A DNA stretch of 64,000 nt. It comes from Thermoleophilaceae bacterium (lineage in GTDB: Bacteria; Actinomycetota; Thermoleophilia; Solirubrobacterales; Thermoleophilaceae). The translations under genes and the position numbers were made by a program. A model generated the notes under the pieces. It ran no database searches. It saw only the letters and a program-made list of their open reading frames with translations, and was not told the origin of the DNA. Each line of letters opens with the position of its first letter. The first letter of the stretch is position 1. Location: the NCBI GenBank assembly GCA_030447905.1, contig JAUJNZ010000001.1, positions 210,430-274,429 of the forward strand, given 5' to 3'. Of this stretch, positions 44,370-56,108 are shown piece after piece.

Positions 44370-45098
44370 CTGAGCGCGATCGACGTCGGGTTCAGCGCGG
44401 CGGACGTCCGTGCGGCCGACGTCATCGTGGTGATCGACGTCCTGCGCGCCACCTCGACGATGGTCCAGGCGCTGGCCGCGGGCTACGAGCGGGTGCGCTG
44501 CTGCCAGAGCGTCGAGGACGCCCTGGCGCTGCGGGCTCCGGGGCGCGTGATCGCCGGGGAGCAAGACTGGAAGACTCCCCCGGGGTTCGACCTCGGCAAC
44601 TCCCCCGGAGCCTTCACTTCCCCAGACGGGGCGGAGGTGGTGCTCGCGACGACGAACGGCACCCCGATGATGGCCGCCGCCGCCGCCCACAGCGACCACG
44701 TGGTGCTTGCTTCGCTGCTCAACCTCGATGCCGTCGTCGCCGCGCTCTCGCCGGCCGACGTGTTGCTCGCGGGCGCGGGCACGAACGGGCGCCCGGCCCT
44801 CGAGGACACCTACCTGGCCGGGCGGATCGCGAGCCGACTCGAGGGCGAGCGCACGGATGCCGCCGTGATGGCCGAGTGGCTGGCGGACGCCCGCGAGCCG
44901 CTCGGGGCGCTCGCGGCGAGCGCCGACGCCGCGAAGCTCCGCGAGGCGGGTCTCGGCGACGACGTGGAGTGGTGCGCGCAGGAGTCGGTCCTCGACTCCG
45001 TGCCGCGGGTGGCCGCCGTCGAGGACGGCGTGGGCATCGTCGAGCTCACCGATCCGCACGGGGCCACGATTCGCTCGTCCGCTGAGACGAGAGTCTGA
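44370..45098 (+). CDS. comB: ComB-family (2-phosphosulfolactate phosphatase-like) phosphatase
   Basis: About 242 residues. ADVIVVIDVLRATSTMVQAL carries the catalytic acid region, RVIAGEQDWKTPPGFDLGNS follows, and VVLATTNGTPMMAAAAAHSD is the second ComB motif. LLAGAGTNGRPALEDTYLAG ends the core. The family was named for coenzyme M synthesis in methanogens. Homologues in cyanobacteria and actinobacteria must act on something else, as no other coenzyme M gene is here. The N terminus needs a CTG start at 44370 after GAGGAG. The GTG at 44427 would remove the first strand. It lies in line between glpX and RuBisCO, so a sugar-phosphate substrate is plausible. Confidence 0.8.
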   Translation: MSAIDVGFSAADVRAADVIVVIDVLRATSTMVQALAAGYERVRCCQSVEDALALRAPGRVIAGEQDWKTPPGFDLGNSPGAFTSPDGAEVVLATTNGTPMMAAAAAHSDHVVLASLLNLDAVVAALSPADVLLAGAGTNGRPALEDTYLAGRIASRLEGERTDAAVMAEWLADAREPLGALAASADAAKLREAGLGDDVEWCAQESVLDSVPRVAAVEDGVGIVELTDPHGATIRSSAETRV

Positions 45099-45176
45099 TG
45101 CGCACCCGCGGGTTCTTAATCGGCCCGCTTCGGGTACTGTGTGCGTTCGGACACCTGGAGAGCCAAAGCAAGCTAG

Positions 45177-48274
<3,098 letters not shown>

Positions 48275-48287
48275 ACGAGGAGGATAG

Positions 48288-49232
48288 ATGCCACGCCCGG
48301 TCATCCTAGGCGTCGTCGGCGACTCGGCGACGGGCAAGACGACGATCACCGACGGGCTAGTCAAGCTCCTGGGCGAGGAGAACATCGCCCACATCGGAAC
48401 CGACGACTACCACAAGTACGACCGCAACGAGCGCAAGGAGCTCGGCGTCACGCCGCTCAACCCGGACGCCAACCACATGGACATCATGGCGCAGGACCTC
48501 GAGCTGCTGCGCGACGGCAAACCGCTCCTCAAGCCGATCTACGTGCACTCCGACGGGACCTTCGCGCCCCCCGAGTACGTCGAGTCGAAGCCCTTCGCGG
48601 TCGTCGAGGGTCTGCTCGGCTACCACACCGAGGAGCTCCGTCAGGCCCACGACGTGCGGGTCTTCCTGGCTCCGCCGGAGGAGCTGCGCCGCAAGTGGAA
48701 GATCGATCGAGACTCCACGAAGAGGGGCTACACGGAGGAGGAGGTGCACGCCGACCTCGACAAGCGTGAGCCGGACTCCGAGCAGTTCATCCGCCCGCAG
48801 AGACACCACGCCGACGTGGTCGTCACGTTTCGCCCAGCCGACGACGACTCGGAGGTCGTGGATGCGGAGATCACGCTGAGGGAGGGCCTGGACCACCCAG
48901 ACCTCTCGCCGCTGATCGAGGACGGACGGGACGACATCCAGATAGAGGAACGTGAGGGCGAAGCCGTCGTGTGGATCTCCGGTCGCATCGACTCCGAGCG
49001 CGCGCGCGAGATCGAAGAGGCCGTGTGGGACAAGATGCACTTCGCCAAGCACCTGCGCACGGAGGACCTGGGGATCTTCGAGACCGGAGGCGAGGAGAAG
49101 CGGTCGGAGTCGCTTGCGCTCGTGCAGGTGCTGCTCCTCTACCACCTCGTCACGGCCAGGGCGACCGTCGCGCTCGGCGGCGAGAATGCCCGCACCGACG
49201 GTGACGAGGTGGCCGCGGCGTCCTCGCGCTGA
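48288..49232 (+). CDS. prkB: phosphoribulokinase (first copy)
   Basis: Makes RuBP from ribulose 5-phosphate. 314 residues. The P-loop is VILGVVGDSATGKTTITDGL, then DDYHKYDRNERKELGVTPLN and PDANHMDIMAQDLELLRDGK with the substrate-binding residues. VVEGLLGYHTEELRQAHDVR and LAPPEELRRKWKIDRDSTKR follow. It lacks the two regulatory cysteines of plant and cyanobacterial PRK near the P-loop. It begins 13 bases after cbbX behind GAGGAGG. A second copy lies at 51.3-52.3 kb. Confidence 0.95.
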   Translation: MPRPVILGVVGDSATGKTTITDGLVKLLGEENIAHIGTDDYHKYDRNERKELGVTPLNPDANHMDIMAQDLELLRDGKPLLKPIYVHSDGTFAPPEYVESKPFAVVEGLLGYHTEELRQAHDVRVFLAPPEELRRKWKIDRDSTKRGYTEEEVHADLDKREPDSEQFIRPQRHHADVVVTFRPADDDSEVVDAEITLREGLDHPDLSPLIEDGRDDIQIEEREGEAVVWISGRIDSERAREIEEAVWDKMHFAKHLRTEDLGIFETGGEEKRSESLALVQVLLLYHLVTARATVALGGENARTDGDEVAAASSR

Positions 49233-49378
49233 AGCGATGGTGGCGGTGGGAATCGCTTCGACGCGCTCGGCCAGACTGACGGCGTGCCCGTCAGCCCGAT
49301 CGGGTGGCGCCTTTCCTACCGGGAGTCGTAGAATGAGCCAGTCGGGCGGCGAGCCGCGCAACCCAGAGGGAGGCACCT

Positions 49379-51238
49379 ATGAATGACCATGAGCAATGGC
49401 GAGAGCTGGCGCAGCAGCTCCGCGTCGACTCCGTCCGAGTCACCGACGCAGCACAGTCGGGCCACCCCACCTCCTCGCTCTCGGCCGCCGACCTCATGGC
49501 GGTGCTGATCTCTAACCACCTGCACTGCGACTTCGACGAGCCCGACAACCCCAACAACGACCAACTGATCTTCTCCAAGGGTCACGCCTCTCCCCTTCTC
49601 TACGCGATGTACAAGGCACTCGGGCTCGTCTCGGACGAGGAGCTGCTCACCTATCGCACTACCGGAAGCCGCCTGCAGGGCCATCCCACCCCTGACCTGC
49701 CGTGGGTCAAGGTTGCCACCGGCGCTTTGGGCCAGGGGCTACCCGCCGGTGTCGGCTTGGCGCTCGCCGGCAAGAGGCTGGACCACCTGCCGTACCGGAC
49801 GTGGGTGCTGTGCGGCGACAGCGAGATGACCGAGGGGTCGATGTGGGAGGCGCTCGAGCACGCCGGCCACCTGGGGCTCGACAACCTGACGGCGATCATC
49901 GACGTCAACCGGCTCGGCCAGCGCGGCTTCACCATGCATCAGTGGAACCTCGACGCCTTCGTCAAGCCCGCGATGGCCCTCGGGTGGCACGTCATCACGG
50001 TCGACGGCCACGACCTCGAGGCCATCGACAACGCCTACGCGGAGGCCGTGGGCATGCCCGGCCAGCCCACCGTGATCGTCGCCCAGACGCTCAAGGGCAA
50101 GGGCGTCACCCAGGTCGAGGACCGAAACGAGGTCCACGGCAAGCCCGTCCAGGACTCCGAGTCGGCCATCGAGGAGCTGGGCGGCGCCCGCGAAGTCAGC
50201 GTTCAGACGTCCATGCCAGTCACCGACCAGGCCCCGCACGACTTTGAGGTCGCCGGGGCGGAGATGCCTCGGTTCGAAGTCGGCGAGGAGGTCGCCACCC
50301 GCAAGGCCTTCGGGGAGGCCCTGGTCGCCCTGGGCAGCGCGCGAGGCGACGTGGTGGCGCTCGACGCCGAGATCTCGAACTCGACCAACTCCCAGCTGTT
50401 CACCGTTGCCCACCCCGAGCGCTACTTCGAGATGTACATCGCCGAGCAGCTAATGGTGGGCGCGGCCGTGGGCATTCAGGTCCGGGGCTGGGTGCCCTAC
50501 CTCTCGACCTTTGCCGCCTTCCTAACCCGGGCCTACGACTTCATCCGCATGGCCGCCATCAGCCGGGCCGACCTCAACCTGGTTGGCTCCCATGCCGGGG
50601 TCTCGATCGGCGAGGACGGCCCCTCCCAGATGGGCCTCGAGGACATCGCCATGTTCCGCGCCGTGCACGGCAGCACCGTCCTCCACCCGTGCGACGCCAA
50701 TCAGACCGCTCAGCTCGTCTGGCAGATGGCCGACGCGACCGGTATCCGCTATCTGCGTACCCTGCGACCGCATACGCACGTGATCTACTCGGCCGACGAG
50801 CGGTTCGAGATCGGTGGCAGCCACGTCGTCCGACAGAACGACGAGGATCAGGTGACCATCGTGGCCAGTGGCATCACCGTCCACGAGGCCCTCGAGGCGG
50901 CGAGCTCCCTCGAGGAGGAAGGGATCTCCGTGCGGGTCGTCGACTGCTACTCGATCAAGCCCATCGACGCGGACACTCTGCGAGAGGCAGCGCGGGCGAC
51001 CGGACGGATCGTCACCGTCGAGGACCACTGGCCCGAGGGTGGCCTGGGCGACGCGGTGCTTGATGCCCTCGCCGACACCGACGAGGCCCCCCGCGTCGTC
51101 AAGATGGCCGTGCGCCATATGCCCGGCTCGGGACCCTCCGAGGAGATGCTGGCGGAAGCCGGCATCGATGCCGCGGCCATCGCCGAGCAGGCGCGGAAGC
51201 TGGCTCAGACGGAAGCCCGCGAGCCGGCCGTGACCTAG
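49379..51238 (+). CDS. tkt: transketolase
   Basis: Full-length ThDP enzyme of 619 residues that moves two-carbon units in RuBP regeneration. VTDAAQSGHPTSSLSAADLM and IFSKGHASPLLYAMYKALGL are in the N-terminal domain. The ThDP motif is CGDSEMTEGSMWEALEHAG through IDVNRLGQRG. The catalytic Glu of the pyrimidine domain is in YFEMYIAEQLMVGAAVGIQV, with SHAGVSIGEDGPSQMGLEDI. AGGGAGG stands before the ATG. A gap of 146 bases from prk may hold its own promoter. Confidence 0.95.
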   Translation: MNDHEQWRELAQQLRVDSVRVTDAAQSGHPTSSLSAADLMAVLISNHLHCDFDEPDNPNNDQLIFSKGHASPLLYAMYKALGLVSDEELLTYRTTGSRLQGHPTPDLPWVKVATGALGQGLPAGVGLALAGKRLDHLPYRTWVLCGDSEMTEGSMWEALEHAGHLGLDNLTAIIDVNRLGQRGFTMHQWNLDAFVKPAMALGWHVITVDGHDLEAIDNAYAEAVGMPGQPTVIVAQTLKGKGVTQVEDRNEVHGKPVQDSESAIEELGGAREVSVQTSMPVTDQAPHDFEVAGAEMPRFEVGEEVATRKAFGEALVALGSARGDVVALDAEISNSTNSQLFTVAHPERYFEMYIAEQLMVGAAVGIQVRGWVPYLSTFAAFLTRAYDFIRMAAISRADLNLVGSHAGVSIGEDGPSQMGLEDIAMFRAVHGSTVLHPCDANQTAQLVWQMADATGIRYLRTLRPHTHVIYSADERFEIGGSHVVRQNDEDQVTIVASGITVHEALEAASSLEEEGISVRVVDCYSIKPIDADTLREAARATGRIVTVEDHWPEGGLGDAVLDALADTDEAPRVVKMAVRHMPGSGPSEEMLAEAGIDAAAIAEQARKLAQTEAREPAVT

Positions 51239-51320
51239 CGAGCAGCCCCGAGCCCCGGCGCTCGGCGTAGCGTCCTCGGGTCGAGGTCCTCGGGCGTCTC
51301 TGCTCGACGGCCGCTCGGGG

Positions 51321-52316
51321 TCATCTGGTGGCGCCCCGAGCGGCGGGCTCGCCGGCGCCGCTTGAGGGCGACGACGCCCCGCCGGACCCTTGCGTTGCCC
51401 TCGCTCGGCCCCCTCCGAGCGCGACGGAGGCCTTGGCGGTCACGAGGTGGTACAGGATCAGCACTTGCACGATCGCCAGCGAGTTCGAGCGTCGCAGGTC
51501 GGTGCCGACCGTGAACTCACCGAGCCGCTCGGTCCGCAGGTGGCTCGCAAAGCGCATCTTCTCCCAGACGATCGCCTCTATCTCCTCCGCGCGCTCCCGC
51601 CCTATATGCCCTGGGATACACAGGTGGCGCTCGCGACGCCGCTCGATCACCGTGATCCCCTCTCCGTTGCCGGTGATCTGCGAGAGATCGGGGTGAGGCA
51701 GGCCCTCGCGCAGAACCAGTTCCGCGTCCATCACATCGGCGTCGCCGCCGTCGTGCGGCATGAACGAGACAACCAGATCTGCCCTGCTTTCCTGCGGTCG
51801 GATGAACTCGGCCGAGTCGGGCTCGCGCCGGTCGAGCTCCTCTAGGACCTGGTCGGTCGTATAGCCGCGCCGCGAGCAGTCGCGCCTGACCTTCCACTTG
51901 CGCCGCAGATCCTCGGGCGGCGCCAGGTAGACGCGCACGTCGTAGCAGCCGCAGAGCGAGCTGGTGTGGTAGCCGAGCAGACCCTCGACCACGGCGAAGC
52001 GCTTCGGCGCCACATACTCCGGCGGACCGAAGGTCCCGTCCGAGTGCTGGTAGACCGGCTTCAGGATCGGCTCGCCGGTGCGTATCAGGCCGAGATGCTG
52101 GGTCATGATGTCGAGGTGGTTGCAATCCGGATGGAGCGGCGTGATCCCGCGCTCCGCACGCTGCCTGCGGTCGTAGCGGTGGTAGTCGTCGGTAGCGATG
52201 TGGTTGACGTTCTCCTCTCCGAGGAGGCGAACCAGCCCGCGGGTGATCGTCGTCTTTCCGGCTGCCGAGTCGCCGACCACACCGAGGACGATGGGACGGG
52301 GGTCCTCGAAGCCCAT
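51321..52316 (-). CDS. prkB: phosphoribulokinase (second copy)
   Basis: 331 residues, clearly paralogous to the first copy: IVLGVVGDSAAGKTTITRGL, DDYHRYDRRQRAERGITPLH, VVEGLLGYHTSSLCGCYDVR and LAPPEDLRRKWKVRRDCSRR. All visible catalytic motifs are kept, so it may be active. It carries extra cysteines (SSLCGCYD, RRDCSR) absent from the first copy, which could give redox sensitivity. The ATG at 52316 overlaps the stop of a short upstream peptide (TGATG). A TTG one codon earlier is also in frame. It converges on transketolase. Confidence 0.9.
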   Translation of the reverse strand: MGFEDPRPIVLGVVGDSAAGKTTITRGLVRLLGEENVNHIATDDYHRYDRRQRAERGITPLHPDCNHLDIMTQHLGLIRTGEPILKPVYQHSDGTFGPPEYVAPKRFAVVEGLLGYHTSSLCGCYDVRVYLAPPEDLRRKWKVRRDCSRRGYTTDQVLEELDRREPDSAEFIRPQESRADLVVSFMPHDGGDADVMDAELVLREGLPHPDLSQITGNGEGITVIERRRERHLCIPGHIGRERAEEIEAIVWEKMRFASHLRTERLGEFTVGTDLRRSNSLAIVQVLILYHLVTAKASVALGGGRARATQGSGGASSPSSGAGEPAARGATR

Positions 52317-52408
52317 CAACCATCACCGTCCGCGCGGATGGACAACCCCCACCCGTCGTGGTCACCGTGCCCGCCCTCGAGCAGTGGGCTGTTGAACAAA
52401 GAAATCAC
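52316..52408 (-). CDS. 30-residue upstream peptide coupled to the second phosphoribulokinase
   Basis: GTG at 52408 preceded by GAGGAG (about 6 bases). The peptide starts MISLFNSPLLEGG, then has a His/Asp/Gly-rich part (GHGDHDGWGLS) and ends at a TGA overlapping the prk ATG. The prk gene has no better ribosome binding site of its own, so ribosomes probably reach it by finishing this peptide. It may be a leader or metal-responsive peptide. I know no relatives. The 273 bases further upstream, to the stress-protein gene, show no other gene. Confidence 0.5.
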   Translation of the reverse strand: MISLFNSPLLEGGHGDHDGWGLSIRADGDG

Positions 52409-52681
52409 GATGGTCTCCTCTTTCGCCGATGGCCTAGGTCTACGAAGTGCGAACGACCGTCGGCCCAGTCCGTTGGGTGCTCGACCATGCAGCCCACCAC
52501 GCACCGCAGTCCGGCGGTCACGCGATCGACTCCGTGCAAGCCACCCCGGCGGACTCCCACGGTCCACGTTGGACCTCGTTACCCATAGACAAGCGAAGAC
52601 AACCTTCGGTCCACGGGTAGGCGGACGGCCGCGGGCCGCCGACCCCGGCCGGCAGTTTTCTCCGACGACCGGGCCGCTCGC

Positions 52682-53137
52682 TTACGGCGCTGCGAGGGCA
52701 CCCTCTCGGCGAAGCGCGGCGTCGGGCACCTCGACGTGCGTGACCGGGAGCCCCAGGCCGCGCACCTTGCTCGGCAGATCGACTCTCAGCCAGCGGGAGA
52801 AGCGGCGCGGCAGCGTGGAGACGAGGATCTCGTCGAAGCCGTGGTCGTAGAGCGCGTCCATGATGGCTGCAAGCGGGTCGGCGGTGCCGACCTCCCCGGT
52901 GGCCTCCGAGCCGGCGGCCTCCTCGAGCCTCGGAAGGGCGTCCTCGAGCCGGGCCGCCGCCTCCTCGCGACCCGCGACCTCCGGATCGACGACGCGATGC
53001 ATCCCGCGCGGGCTCGCCGGCACGACAAGATGGAAGCGCGCCTCTCCGTGGTCGGCGCGCTCGGCGACCGCGGAGAGCAGCGCCGGCGTGGCGGCGGTGC
53101 GGTTGGCGACGACGAGCACCCTAGCGGGGCGGGGCAT
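52682..53137 (-). CDS. universal-stress-protein-like
   Basis: 151 residues with a Rossmann-like opening MPRPARVLVVANRTAATPAL, a VVPASPR segment after strand 2, and a C-terminal DEILVSTLPRRFSRWLRVDL, where a UspA protein would carry its G-x2-G-x9-G(S/T) nucleotide loop. The consensus glycines are mostly missing, so ATP binding is doubtful. I recall proteins of this kind in actinobacteria as USP-like or hypothetical. Same strand as the second prk, separated by 362 bases. Confidence 0.65.
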   Translation of the reverse strand: MPRPARVLVVANRTAATPALLSAVAERADHGEARFHLVVPASPRGMHRVVDPEVAGREEAAARLEDALPRLEEAAGSEATGEVGTADPLAAIMDALYDHGFDEILVSTLPRRFSRWLRVDLPSKVRGLGLPVTHVEVPDAALRREGALAAP

Positions 53138-53299
53138 TGCTCTTCCTCCTTCGGCAGGTTGTGCGGATTGCCACTAGGCTAGCAGGGCCACGATGTTGGC
53201 GTGTCTCGCCGAAAGACGGCCCAGTCCGATGATTCCAGCTTCGCCGCGCGGTCATAAGCAATAGGAGCGGAACCGCGAGCAACTCAGAAGGAGGGCGAG

Positions 53300-53718
53300 A
53301 TGAGTCTCCCCCAGGTCGTGCCACGGGAAGAGTGGCTGGTCGCGCGCGAGGAGCTGCTGACCGAGGAGAAGGAGCTCACCCGGCGACGAGCGACTTCAAC
53401 TACGACTTCCACGTCACGCTGGACGAACCTGTCGCGCCGCTCGAGTACAACTACCGGACGGAGACCGAGCACCGGCAGGCGAGTACCGCCGGCTACGTCG
53501 AGGGCGAGCAGCCCATCGAGGCGCCAGGCTCGAGCTACTTCCTGCGAGACGACAGCCGCGTCTTCCACACCTACTCCGCCTACGCCCGCGGGGCCGAGAT
53601 GACCGGCGGCTCGTACTACTTCCTCGACCTGACCGCGCTCGGTCGCCAGGAGGACTGGGAGGAGCCGAAGGGTCATGCGGCGAGCACGCACGGCGCGGTC
53701 CCGGACTTCTCGGTGTGA
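53300..53718 (+). pseudogene. DUF899-family (thioredoxin-like) gene with internal deletion
   Basis: The first frame from the ATG at 53300 gives MSLPQVVPREEWLVAREELL and TEEKELTR, the DUF899 N terminus. At about 53385 the sequence jumps in another frame to SDFNYDFHVTLDEP, and continues GSSYFLRDDSRVFHTYSAYA and GGSYYFLDLTALGRQEDW, the C-terminal third of the family. About 100 residues, including the expected HFMFxPDWxxGCPSCS block with its cysteines, are gone. A second frame could be translated from 53332 but would lack the active region. Treat it as a deletion pseudogene. Confidence 0.75.
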
Positions 53719-53808
53719 GCCAGGCGCCGCGAGGGGAGGATCGGTGATCGTGCACCACCATGCGCACGACAGCCGGCAGCGCGTCCGCTCCCGGCCTCGA
53801 GCAGCCCG

Positions 53809-54804
53809 GTGACAACGCACTCCAGTCTCGCCATCGAGGCGACGGGGCTCGTAAAGGTCTTCGGCACGACGCGGGCGGTCGACGGCGTGGACCTCGCCGT
53901 GGGCACCGGCTCGGTGTACGGCGTGCTCGGTCCGAACGGCGCCGGCAAGACCACGACGATCCGAATGCTGGCCACGCTGCTCAGCCCCGACGCGGGCTCC
54001 GCGCGGGTGCTCGGGCATGACATCGTGCGTGAGGCCGAGCTGGTCCGCGGCGTCGTCAGCCTGACCGGGCAGCTCGCCTCGGTCGACGAGGACCTCACCG
54101 GACGCGAGAACCTGATCCTGCTCGCCCGGTTGCTGGGCCTCAACCGGGCCGCGGCCAAGGCCCGCGCGGCCGAGCTGCTCGAGGCGTTCGCTCTCGCCGA
54201 CGCGGCGACGCGGCTGGTCAAGAACTACTCCGGAGGCATGCGGCGCAGGCTCGACCTCGCCGCGAGCCTCGTCGTCACGCCGCAGCTCATGTTCCTCGAC
54301 GAGCCGACCACCGGCCTCGACCCGCGCTCTCGCAACCAGGTCTGGGACATCGTCCGCGCGCTCGTCGCCGAGGGGACGACGATCCTGCTCTGCACGCAGT
54401 ACCTGGACGAGGCCGACCAGCTCGCCGACGGGATCGCCGTGATCGACCACGGCAAGGTGATCGCCGAGGGCACGCCCGCCCAGCTCAAGGCCTCGGCCGG
54501 GTCGGGCTCGCTGCACGTTCGACTGCTCGATCCCGCTCAGCGACCCGAAGCCAAGCGGCTGTTGACCCGGGAGCTCGACGGCGTGCAGCTCGAGCCCGAC
54601 CCGGCGACGCTGTCCGCCTCCTGTGCCGATGCCGATCGGGGCGCCGAGGCCGTCGCCCAGCTCTCTCGGGCCGGGGTCAGGATCGCCGACTTCTCGCTCG
54701 GCCAGCCGACCCTCGACGAGGTCTTCCTGGCGCTGACCGGCCACCCGGCCGCAGAGGAGGCCGGTGAGGAGGAGGCGAAGGTCCAGGACGAGCGAGCGGC
54801 ATGA
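53809..54804 (+). CDS. DrrA-type ABC exporter ATP-binding protein
   Basis: 331 residues. Walker A is [20 protein letters not shown], the Q-loop segment [20 protein letters not shown], the signature [18 protein letters not shown], Walker [21 protein letters not shown], and the H-loop region [19 protein letters not shown] (the usual His is Gln). The C-terminal domain is the DrrA/CcmA type found in daunorubicin-resistance exporters. It begins with GTG and overlaps the permease start by 4 bases. The substrate is unknown. Confidence 0.92.
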   Translation: MTTHSSLAIEATGLVKVFGTTRAVDGVDLAVGTGSVYGVLGPNGAGKTTTIRMLATLLSPDAGSARVLGHDIVREAELVRGVVSLTGQLASVDEDLTGRENLILLARLLGLNRAAAKARAAELLEAFALADAATRLVKNYSGGMRRRLDLAASLVVTPQLMFLDEPTTGLDPRSRNQVWDIVRALVAEGTTILLCTQYLDEADQLADGIAVIDHGKVIAEGTPAQLKASAGSGSLHVRLLDPAQRPEAKRLLTRELDGVQLEPDPATLSASCADADRGAEAVAQLSRAGVRIADFSLGQPTLDEVFLALTGHPAAEEAGEEEAKVQDERAA

Positions 54805-55652
54805 GCGCCGACCCGACCAGGGAAGTCGACTCCGAGTCCGCCACGGAGGAGGTCGCGCTGCGCAAGGCGCTCTCCTCGAACCCACGCCCGCCGCGGCCGA
54901 GCGCCCTCTCGGCGAGCCTGACCTTCGGCTGGCGCGGGATGCTCAAGGTCAAGCACGTGCCCGAGCAGCTACTCGACGCGACGATGACGCCGGTCCTCTT
55001 CACGCTGCTCTTCACCTACATGTTCGGCGGCGCGATCGCGGGATCGACACGGGAGTACCTTCAGTTCCTCCTCCCCGGGATCCTGGTGATGTCGGTCCTG
55101 TTCACCACGGTCTACTCGGGGGTCGCCCTGACCACCGACGCCACGAAGGGGGTCGTCGACCGCTTTCGCTCGCTGCCGATCTGGCGGCCGGCCCCGCTCG
55201 TCGGTGCCGTACTCGGCGACAGCGTGCGCTACCTGGTCGCCGCGACCGTGGTCGTCGTGCTTGGCGTGGCGCTGGGGTTCCGGCCGCAAGCGGGCCTGGG
55301 CGGAGTGGTGGCCGCGGTCGCGCTCGTCGTCGTGTTCGCGTTCGGGCTGGCTTGGGTCTTTACGACCGTCGGGCTGCTGATGAGGACCCCCAGCGCCGTC
55401 CTGAACGGCGGTTTCATGGCCCTGTTCCCGCTGACTTTCCTGAGCAACGCCTTCGTCGAACCCGAGACGTTGCCGGGCTGGCTCGAGACGTTCGTCGAAG
55501 CCAACCCGGTCTCACACCTCGTAACCGCCTCCCGCGGCCTGATGGACGGAACGGCGACCGCGGGAGAGATCGGCCTGGTCCTGGCGTCGGCCGCGGCCCT
55601 GACCGCCGTGTTCGCCCCGCTGACGACTCGCCTGTACCGCAGCAAGGGCTGA
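54801..55652 (+). CDS. DrrB-type ABC-2 exporter permease
   Basis: 283 residues with six predicted membrane helices after a charged N-terminal region of about 60 residues: [58 protein letters not shown] and others. [20 protein letters not shown] is the ABC-2 signature region, and [20 protein letters not shown] with [14 protein letters not shown] the C-terminal motif. It partners with the ATPase gene immediately upstream. Confidence 0.92.
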   Translation: MSADPTREVDSESATEEVALRKALSSNPRPPRPSALSASLTFGWRGMLKVKHVPEQLLDATMTPVLFTLLFTYMFGGAIAGSTREYLQFLLPGILVMSVLFTTVYSGVALTTDATKGVVDRFRSLPIWRPAPLVGAVLGDSVRYLVAATVVVVLGVALGFRPQAGLGGVVAAVALVVVFAFGLAWVFTTVGLLMRTPSAVLNGGFMALFPLTFLSNAFVEPETLPGWLETFVEANPVSHLVTASRGLMDGTATAGEIGLVLASAAALTAVFAPLTTRLYRSKG

Positions 55653-55662
55653 GCTCCTCCCA

Positions 55663-55704
55663 GCCCCGGGTGCCTGACCCTCGACGCCAGGCACCGCCCG
55701 GGGC
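55663..55704 (+). terminator. strong GC hairpin between the ABC exporter and glnB
   Basis: GCCCCGGGTGCCTG (55663-55676) faces CAGGCACC-GCC-CGGGGC (55688-55704), a long GC-rich stem with a small bulge. No clear U-tract follows. It most likely ends the ABC exporter transcript, or protects its 3' end, before glnB. Confidence 0.5.
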
Positions 55705-55754
55705 CGGAGTCTGGAATGCTGCCCGCGATCGTGGACCAGGAAGGAGCGAGGATT

Positions 55755-56108
55755 ATGAAGCTGGTGATCGGAATCGTCCGTCCCGAGAAGGCCAATGACG
55801 TGCTCGAGGCCCTCTATCGCGCGGAGGTGCGCGGAATCTCGATAACCCGGGTCCAGGGCCACGGAGGGGAGCTCGACCGGGTCGAGACCTACCGCGGCAC
55901 GACCGTGAAGATGGGGCTCGCCGAGAAGGTCCGCTTCGACATCGCCCTCTCGGACGAGTTCGTGGAGCCGGCGATCGAGGCCCTCTGCGACAGCGCGCGG
56001 ACCGGTGAGGTCGGCGACGGCAAGGTCTTCGTCGTTCCTCTGGAGCGGGCAGTTCGCATCCGCACCGGCGAGACCGACCACGGCGCCGTGACGCCGGTCG
56101 CTAGGTGA
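55755..56108 (+). CDS. glnB: nitrogen regulatory PII protein lacking the uridylylation tyrosine
   Basis: 117 residues. MKLVIGIVRPEKANDVLEAL is the first strand and helix. The T-loop reads GHGGELDRVETYRGTTVKMG, where the usual YRGxEY has become YRGTTV, so the modified Tyr51 is absent. ARTGEVGDGKVFVVPLERAV is the B-loop, which binds ATP or ADP, and RIRTGETDHGAVTPV the C-terminal motif. It starts at the ATG after GGAGCGAGG. It is coupled to amt (GTGA overlap), so its likely job is to gate the ammonium channel by effector binding alone. Confidence 0.92.
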   Translation: MKLVIGIVRPEKANDVLEALYRAEVRGISITRVQGHGGELDRVETYRGTTVKMGLAEKVRFDIALSDEFVEPAIEALCDSARTGEVGDGKVFVVPLERAVRIRTGETDHGAVTPVAR

